Assembly (NCBI GenBank): GCA_030426725.1 | Contig: JAUHXZ010000008.1 | Location: forward strand, 1-64,000 | Direction of reading: 5' to 3' | DNA from: Actinomycetes bacterium | GTDB lineage: Bacteria; Actinomycetota; Actinomycetes; Propionibacteriales; Propionibacteriaceae | Length of the DNA stretch: 64,000 nucleotides | Shown: positions 59,129 to 64,000 of the stretch, piece after piece | How positions within the stretch are numbered: the first letter of the stretch is position 1 | Layout of the letters: every line of letters starts with the position of its first letter | Notes under the pieces: generated by a model | Told to the model about the DNA's origin: nothing | The model's input: the letters and a program-made list of their open reading frames with translations, nothing else | Database searches by the model: none | Program-made: the position numbers and the translations under genes

Positions 59129-59148
59129 TATACTTCAAGCATGCTTGA
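59129..59148 (+). promoter_or_regulatory. arsR promoter -10 box and ArsR-type operator
   Basis: A -10 box TATACT (59129-59134) ends 6 bases before the start codon, so transcription probably begins at the ATG itself (leaderless). The perfect 14-base palindrome TCAAGCATGCTTGA (59135-59148) surrounds that ATG and matches the TCAA-N6-TTGA form of ArsR/SmtB operators. Confidence 0.7.
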
Positions 59149-59446
59149 TTCAAGCGTGATTGAACTGTCGCTGAGCCCGGACCGCTCACTCGCGGTCCTC
59201 CAGGCAGTCGCGGACCCCGTCCGCTGGCGCATCCTGGCGCAACTGACGACCCGCAAGCAGTGCGTCTGCGACCTCCAGACCCAGGTCGACGTCGCCCCCA
59301 ACCTGCTCAGCTACCACCTCAAGGTGCTGCGCGAGGCAGGCCTCGTCGAAGGCACGCGCCGCGGACGCTGGATCGACTACACGCTCACCGACGGCGCAGC
59401 CGACCTGGTCCGCGCCGCCCTCCCCGGCGAACTGGGGAGAAGCTGA
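59141..59446 (+). CDS. ArsR/SmtB-family metalloregulator
   Basis: A 101-residue winged-helix repressor. The HTH (about 45-66) ends in SYHLKVLREAGLV, and C41-V42-C43-D44 matches the ArsR metalloid-binding motif (CVCDL). It would dissociate from DNA when As(III), Sb(III) or a similar soft metal binds. The start is taken at the ATG inside the operator palindrome. It is followed by 1 base and then the permease gene, so they share an mRNA. Confidence 0.9.
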   Translation: MLDSSVIELSLSPDRSLAVLQAVADPVRWRILAQLTTRKQCVCDLQTQVDVAPNLLSYHLKVLREAGLVEGTRRGRWIDYTLTDGAADLVRAALPGELGRS

Positions 59447-59447
59447 C

Positions 59448-60488
59448 ATGTCCACGGTCACGACCCCTCGCTCGACCGGACGGCTCACCGCCGCCCTCGC
59501 CGCGGCCGCCGTCATCTGGGGCGCCCTCTACGCGCTCAACGAGGTGCTGTGGGACGCCCTGTTCACCCGGCTCCTCGGCCTCGACCTGACCCAACGGGTC
59601 GCCGGATCGATCCACTTCTTCCTCTACGACACGTCGAAGATCTTCCTGCTGCTCGTCGGCATGATCTTCGCCATCGGCCTGGTGCGCACGACGCTGCGCC
59701 CCGAGAAGGTCCGCGAGTTCCTCGCCGGCCGCCCGCTGTGGGGTTCGCTGGTCATGGCCGCGGTCTTCGGCGCGATCACCCCGTTCTGCTCGTGCAGTTC
59801 CATTCCGCTGTTCATCGGCTTCGTCGGAGCGGGCATCCCGCTCTCGGTGACACTCACGTTCCTCATCGCGTCGCCCCTGGTCAACGAGGTGGCCGTGGTG
59901 CTGCTCGCCGACACGTTCGGGGTGGCGAACACGGTGCTCTACGTCGCGCTGGGGCTGACCGTGTCGATCGCGATCGGCTTCATGTTCAGCAGGATGAACC
60001 TCGATCACCTCGTCGCCGACTTCGTATTCAAGACGCCCGTGGCGTCACTCCAGGCCGACGGCCACCGCCCCACGCTCCACGAGCGCGTCGAGGCCGCGCG
60101 CGAGGAGACCCACGACATCGTGGGCCGCGTATGGCCGTGGATCCTCGTCGGCGTCGGCGTCGGCGCCTTCATCCACGGCTGGGTGCCGACGGACTTCTTC
60201 GCGCAGTACGCGGGCCCCGACAACCCGTTCGCGGTGCCGTTGGCCACCGCCGCCGGCATCCCCCTCTACGCCAACGCGGCGAGCGTCGTCCCCATCGCCG
60301 AGGCGCTCTGGACCAAGGGCATGGCGCTGGGCACCGTCATGTCGTTCATGATGGGCACCGTCGCGCTCTCCCTGCCCGAGTTCATCCTCCTCAAGCAGGT
60401 GCTCAAGCCCCGCCTGCTCGCCCTCTACTTCGGCTCGGTCGGTGTCGCCATCATGCTCATCGGCCTGCTGATCAACCTGTTCGCCTGA
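59448..60488 (+). CDS. DUF318 permease (ArsP-like)
   Basis: A 346-residue membrane protein with about eight to nine helices in two repeats of the DUF318 fold. The signature TPFCSCSSIP (C114, C116) and ASPLVNEVAVVLL are clear, and the second half has PLYANAASVVPIAEALW. Relatives include ArsP, an exporter of trivalent organoarsenicals, and SO_0444-like proteins with no settled substrate. The presence of ArsR in front supports metalloid efflux. Confidence 0.87.
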   Translation: MSTVTTPRSTGRLTAALAAAAVIWGALYALNEVLWDALFTRLLGLDLTQRVAGSIHFFLYDTSKIFLLLVGMIFAIGLVRTTLRPEKVREFLAGRPLWGSLVMAAVFGAITPFCSCSSIPLFIGFVGAGIPLSVTLTFLIASPLVNEVAVVLLADTFGVANTVLYVALGLTVSIAIGFMFSRMNLDHLVADFVFKTPVASLQADGHRPTLHERVEAAREETHDIVGRVWPWILVGVGVGAFIHGWVPTDFFAQYAGPDNPFAVPLATAAGIPLYANAASVVPIAEALWTKGMALGTVMSFMMGTVALSLPEFILLKQVLKPRLLALYFGSVGVAIMLIGLLINLFA

Positions 60489-60508
60489 CCCACCCGAAAG
60501 GACACACC

Positions 60509-60745
60509 ATGCAGATCAAGGTGCTCGGCTCCGGCTGCAAGAACTGCATCAACCTCGAGAAGAACGTCCGCGAGGCCCTGAGCCGCATGGGCGCGGAGGC
60601 GGAGATCATCAAGGTAACCGACTACCCCGACATCATGAGCTACGGCATCATGTCGACGCCCGGGCTGGTCGTCGACGGCGAGGTCGTCTCCTACGGTCGC
60701 GTGCCGACGCCGACCCAGATCGTGGAGCTGATCCAGGCCCGCTGA
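60509..60745 (+). CDS. Small thioredoxin-like protein (redox-active disulfide protein)
   Basis: A 78-residue thioredoxin-fold protein with CxxC at C10 and C13 (GSGCKNCINLEKNV), and the cis-Pro in STPGLVVDGEV. It is the standard partner of DUF318 permeases after ArsR. It might present or reduce the metalloid for export. Start follows GAAAGGA. Confidence 0.9.
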   Translation: MQIKVLGSGCKNCINLEKNVREALSRMGAEAEIIKVTDYPDIMSYGIMSTPGLVVDGEVVSYGRVPTPTQIVELIQAR

Positions 60746-60817
60746 CCGGGCCGGCGCCCGACACTCGCCGGGGGAGCCCGCACACCACCACACCCTTACC
60801 ACACCCTTCGCGCAGAC

Positions 60818-60846
60818 TCGACATGCTATACCCCCTGGGGTATATT
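60818..60846 (+). promoter_or_regulatory. Promoter with CsoR/CstR-type operator
   Basis: The palindrome TATACCCCCTGGGGTATA (60827-60844) is the G-tract inverted repeat bound by CsoR/CstR/RcnR-family repressors. It overlaps a promoter TCGACA (60818-60823), 17 bases, TATATT (60841-60846). It controls the MBL-rhodanese, rhodanese and TauE genes. No CsoR-family gene was seen in the window. Confidence 0.75.
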
Positions 60847-60872
60847 CTGGTTGAGACACGAAGGAGTACCCA

Positions 60873-62243
60873 GTGGCAAAGATCATCACCATCGAGACCC
60901 CGACGCTCGGCGACCGGAGCTACCTCGTCCACGACGGCGAGTACGCGTTCGTCATCGATCCGCAGCGCGACATCGACCGGGTGACGAGGCTCCTCGACGC
61001 CGAGGACGTCACCCTGGCCGCGGTCTTCGAGACCCACATCCACAACGACTACGTCACGGGCGGCTTCGCCCTCGCGCAGGAGCGCGGCGCCGCCTACTAC
61101 GTCAACGCCGCGGACGAGGTGTCGTTCGAGCGCACCCCGATCATCGACACCCAGGTGGTCGAGATCAGCCCAACGATGTCGGTCAAGGCGCTGGCCACCC
61201 CCGGCCACACCTTCACCCACCTGTCCTACGTCCTGTTCGACCCGACCGCGGACGATGACGACGCCCGCGGCCAGGCGGTCTTCAGCGGCGGCTCGCTGCT
61301 CTTCGGCGCCACCGGCCGTCCCGACCTCCTCGGCGCGGAGCACACCCACGAACTGGTCAGGCACCAGTACAACTCCGCACACCGGCTCGCCAGCGAACTC
61401 CCCGACGGCACGGAGATCATGCCGACCCACGGTTTCGGCAGCTTCTGCGCCGCCACCCAAACCGAGGGCGACGAATCGACCATCGGTCGCGAGAAGCGGG
61501 TCAATCCGGTGCTGACCAAGGACGAGTCCGAATGGATCGAGGAGATCCTGGCCGGCCTCGACGTCTACCCCGCCTACTACGCCCACATGGCGCCGTCGAA
61601 CTCCGCCGGCCCCGTCGCCCCGGACCTGAGCGAGCCCACCCGCGCGGACAAGGCGGAGATCCGGGCGCGCCTCGAGCAGGGCGAGTGGGTCGTCGACCTG
61701 CGCAACCGCATCGCCTACGCCGCCGGCCACGTCCCCGGGAGCTTCAACTTCGGCCTCGACGGGCAGATCGCCACCTACATCGGATGGATGATCCCCTGGG
61801 GCACGCCGATCACGCTGCTCGGCGAGACGCGGGAGCAGGTCGCCGAGGCCCAGCGCGAACTGGTCCGAATCGGCATCGACCATATCCCCGCCAGCTCCAC
61901 CGGCGGTCCTGAGGACTGGACCGACACCCCCGCCACCCTGCAGCGCGGCGACTTCGGTGACCTCAGCCAGGTGCGCCACCACCGCACCGTGCAGATCCTC
62001 GACGTCCGGCGCGCGAACGAGTATGCCGAGTCGCACATCGAGGGTGCGGTCAACATTCCGCTGCACGACCTCTTCAAGCGCATCGACGAGGCGCCCGAGG
62101 GGGAGCTGTGGGTGCACTGCCTGAGCGGGTACCGATCGTCGATCGCCACGTCGATCCTGGCAGCGGCCGGACGCAACGCGGTCGCCATCGACGACCACTT
62201 CCGCAACGCGGAGCGCAACGGCCTTCCGATGGTGAACGCCTGA
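60873..62243 (+). CDS. MBL-fold persulfide dioxygenase-rhodanese (CstB-like)
   Basis: A 456-residue fusion of a metallo-beta-lactamase domain (about 1-250; H55-x-H57-x-D59 and GHTFTH) and two rhodanese domains (about 265-345 and 355-455). The second has a catalytic Cys in VHCLSGYRSS, while the first lacks it and is probably structural. In staphylococci the like-built CstB oxidises persulfides to thiosulfate. GTG start behind AAGGAG. First gene of a three-gene unit. Confidence 0.9.
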   Translation: MAKIITIETPTLGDRSYLVHDGEYAFVIDPQRDIDRVTRLLDAEDVTLAAVFETHIHNDYVTGGFALAQERGAAYYVNAADEVSFERTPIIDTQVVEISPTMSVKALATPGHTFTHLSYVLFDPTADDDDARGQAVFSGGSLLFGATGRPDLLGAEHTHELVRHQYNSAHRLASELPDGTEIMPTHGFGSFCAATQTEGDESTIGREKRVNPVLTKDESEWIEEILAGLDVYPAYYAHMAPSNSAGPVAPDLSEPTRADKAEIRARLEQGEWVVDLRNRIAYAAGHVPGSFNFGLDGQIATYIGWMIPWGTPITLLGETREQVAEAQRELVRIGIDHIPASSTGGPEDWTDTPATLQRGDFGDLSQVRHHRTVQILDVRRANEYAESHIEGAVNIPLHDLFKRIDEAPEGELWVHCLSGYRSSIATSILAAAGRNAVAIDDHFRNAERNGLPMVNA

Positions 62244-62578
62244 TGAGCGGCGCCGACGTGCCCGAGTGCGGCGTCGCCGATCTGCACGCCGCCTGGAGTG
62301 ACGGCGCCTACGTGCTCGATGTCCGGGAACCCTCCGAGTACGCCGAGGGGCACGTCCCATCGGCGGTCCTCATCCCGCTCGGGGAGCTGCCCTCCCGGGT
62401 GGGCGAGGTGCCGCGGGATCGCCCCGTCTACGTCATCTGCCGCTCCGGCCGCCGGTCGCTGACGGGTGCGCGCGCTCTCGCCGTGGTGGGAATCGCGGCG
62501 ACTTCCGTCCGTGGCGGGACGATGGCCTGGATGCAGGCGGGCTACCCCGTGTCCACCGAGGTCGCGGGACGCCGATGA
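62243..62578 (+). CDS. Single-domain rhodanese
   Basis: A 111-residue sulfurtransferase with one rhodanese domain; the catalytic Cys C66 lies in ICRSGRRS and YVLDVREPSEYAEGHVP is the usual opening. It can carry sulfane sulfur as a persulfide. The start overlaps the preceding stop (TGATG) and its stop overlaps the TauE start (ATGA), so the three genes are tightly coupled. Confidence 0.92.
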   Translation: MSGADVPECGVADLHAAWSDGAYVLDVREPSEYAEGHVPSAVLIPLGELPSRVGEVPRDRPVYVICRSGRRSLTGARALAVVGIAATSVRGGTMAWMQAGYPVSTEVAGRR

Positions 62579-63369
62579 CGTGGTGGCTGGTGCCGCTGGC
62601 CGTCCTGGTGGGCCTCGTCATGGGCGCGCTGGGCGGCGGCGGAGCCATCATCACGGTGCCCGTCCTGGTGTACCTGGCGGGACAGTCTCCCGAGTCCGCC
62701 ATGGCGGGCTCGCTCATGGTCGTCAGCATCACGGCCACGGCCGGGATCGTCGGCCACTGGAGGGCGGGCCTCGTGAAGTCCGGCGAGGGGGTCGCGTTCG
62801 CGGTCCTCGGCGCGGTTGGCGCCGTGGTCGGCTCGCTGCTGTCGCTGCAGGTCCCGGGCGACATCCTCATGGCGATGTTCGCCGTGCTCCTGCTCGTCGT
62901 GGCGGCCGTGATGGCGAGGAAGTTCCTCCGCCCGTCAACCGCCGCCCCCCGGGAGATTCCCCCAATGGTGGAGTTCGGGCCGCTGCGGGTGAACTGGCGG
63001 CAACTCGCGATCGTGGCCGCGACCGCCACCGCCGTAGGACTGCTGACCGGTTTCTTCGGCGTCGGCGGCGGGTTCGCCGTCGTCCCCGCGCTGGTCATCG
63101 CTCTCGGCTTCACAATGCAGCACGCCGTCGCGACGTCGCTGCTGGTCATCGTGCTCAACTCGCTGGTCGCGCTGGCGACACGGCTGGGCGCGTCGGCGCA
63201 GGTCGACTGGTCGCTCGTCGGCTGGTTCAGCGCCGCGGCGGCGGTGGGCGCGATCTTCGGGGGCCGCCTCGGACGACGCCTCCCCGCCCGCCAGCTCGGG
63301 CTCGGGTTCGCCGCGCTGCTGGCGGTCACGTCGGCCGCGATCCTCGGGCAGACGCTGCTGGCCCGGTGA
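62575..63369 (+). CDS. TauE/SafE family sulfite/organosulfonate exporter
   Basis: A 264-residue membrane protein with about eight helices. It has the repeated TauE/SafE motif GALGGGGAIITVPVL (near residue 16) and GFFGVGGGFAVVPAL in the second half. In cst-type operons such proteins export sulfite or thiosulfate, the end products of the persulfide pathway. It is the last gene of the operon. Confidence 0.9.
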   Translation: MTWWLVPLAVLVGLVMGALGGGGAIITVPVLVYLAGQSPESAMAGSLMVVSITATAGIVGHWRAGLVKSGEGVAFAVLGAVGAVVGSLLSLQVPGDILMAMFAVLLLVVAAVMARKFLRPSTAAPREIPPMVEFGPLRVNWRQLAIVAATATAVGLLTGFFGVGGGFAVVPALVIALGFTMQHAVATSLLVIVLNSLVALATRLGASAQVDWSLVGWFSAAAAVGAIFGGRLGRRLPARQLGLGFAALLAVTSAAILGQTLLAR

Positions 63370-63392
63370 CGGGGTCGGATAGGGTCTGGGTC

Positions 63393-64000
63393 ATGCGTGG
63401 TGAATACAAGGTTCCCGGCGGCAAGCTCGTGGCCGTCGACGTCGAATCCACCGACGGGCGCCTCGCCCGGGTAGCCGTCTCCGGCGATTTCTTCCTCGAG
63501 CCCGACGAGGCCCTCGACGACATCAACGGCGCCCTGACCGGCATGCCGGACACGTCGTCGGTGGCCGAGCTCGCCGGCGCCATCGCCTCGCGCCTCGATT
63601 CGTCGGCGACGATGATCGGCTTCACCCCGGAGGCCGTCGGCATCGCGGTGCGCCGAGCGCTTGGCCACGCCACGGACTGGAGCGACCACACGTTCGACGT
63701 CATCGGCCCCGTGTCGATGGATCCGCGGATGCACGTGGCGCTCGACGAGGTCATCGCCGCCGAACTCGCGCGCGGGGAGATCAACCCCAGCCTGCGCATC
63801 TGGGAGTGGGACCAGCCGCTGGTGGTCATCGGCTCCTTCCAGTCCTACCGCAATGAGATCGATGACGAGGGCCGCGCGAAGCACGGCATCAACGTGGTCA
63901 GGCGCATCACCGGCGGCGGCGCCATGTTCATGGAGCCCGGCAACTGCGTCACCTACTCCCTGGTGGTGCCGGTGTCGCTGGTGGAGGGGCTGAGCTTCGA
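63393..64000 (+). CDS. Lipoate-protein ligase-like protein (partial at window edge)
   Basis: About 202 residues are visible and the gene runs off the end. Residues about 1-90 look like the LplA accessory domain (GEYKVPGGKLVAVDVE, FFLEPDEALDDINGALTG), which in E. coli is at the C-terminus. The ligase/transferase fold follows, with RIWEWDQPLVVIGSFQSY and RRITGGGAMFMEPGNCVTYSL (the RRxTGGG lipoyl-AMP loop). It should attach lipoate to E2 or glycine-cleavage H protein. The E2 at 54422-55789 is a likely client. Confidence 0.85.
   Translation, partial: MRGEYKVPGGKLVAVDVESTDGRLARVAVSGDFFLEPDEALDDINGALTGMPDTSSVAELAGAIASRLDSSATMIGFTPEAVGIAVRRALGHATDWSDHTFDVIGPVSMDPRMHVALDEVIAAELARGEINPSLRIWEWDQPLVVIGSFQSYRNEIDDEGRAKHGINVVRRITGGGAMFMEPGNCVTYSLVVPVSLVEGLSF

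Overview
The window is high-GC, gene-dense actinobacterial chromosome. The best single clue to the organism is the pairing of a pyruvate carboxylase (5388-8789) with a complete transcarboxylase operon (5S, 12S, a small protein and the 1.3S biotin carrier, 43759-47473), the signature of the Wood-Werkman propionate cycle. That points to Propionibacteriaceae (Tessaracoccus, Propioniciclava or a relative). The genus is inference. IdeR/DtxR, CarD, SenX3-RegX3, a stand-alone GGM-tailed GroEL with CIRCE sites, DUF3027, DUF3263 and DUF4032 proteins all fit Actinomycetia.

Layout. 1-472: gene-free, with a degenerate repeat. 473-5381: thioredoxin, methyltransferase, iron-dependent repressor, nagA and small envelope or unknown proteins. 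5388-12543: pyruvate carboxylase, purine permease, DUF3027/cold-shock pair and nagB. 12707-18364: Pro-rich membrane protein, NUDIX, CutC, GNAT, a pair of inverted repeats, groL under two CIRCE elements, and a small HEXXH protein. 18490-24258: manA, tRNA-Thr(UGU), ABC exporter, a methyltransferase, a DedA-type protein and a lone MsmK-like sugar ABC ATPase. 24338-35611: metB-like enzyme, kinase-like DUF4032, cysS-rlmB, glyA and carD-ispD-ispF-DUF2207. 35782-41294: lipoprotein, senX3-regX3 diverging from phoU across a PHO-box-like array, gpmA and an AI-2E family transporter. 41291-47888: dehydrogenases, a truncated SGNH esterase, the transcarboxylase operon and CsbD. 48107-56590: a six-gene operon (DeoR regulator, lipoyl E2, E3, fused alpha/beta E1, PHP-domain protein, SrlD-like dehydrogenase). 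56841-58902: lipoprotein serpin and a fructose-6-phosphate aldolase/transaldolase. 59141-60745: ArsR, DUF318 permease and thioredoxin-like protein. 60873-63369: a persulfide-detoxification set behind a CsoR/CstR-type operator. 63393-end: the start of a lipoate-ligase-like gene.

How it fits together. Pyruvate carboxylase and transcarboxylase both feed oxaloacetate into the propionate pathway. nagA, nagB, manA, the sugar ABC ATPase, gpmA and fsa serve sugar entry and glycolysis. The DeoR-governed operon looks like an uncharacterised catabolic module in which a sugar- or polyol-phosphate dehydrogenase and a PHP hydrolase accompany a private 2-oxoacid (or acetoin-type) dehydrogenase complex. The lipoate ligase about 7 kb away could service its E2. 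The right end is devoted to metalloid and sulfane-sulfur stress.

Intergenic DNA carries at least two families of palindromic repeats, one sharing the core GAGCCTGACACGCGG at three loci. No insertion sequence, phage, CRISPR array or rRNA was seen.
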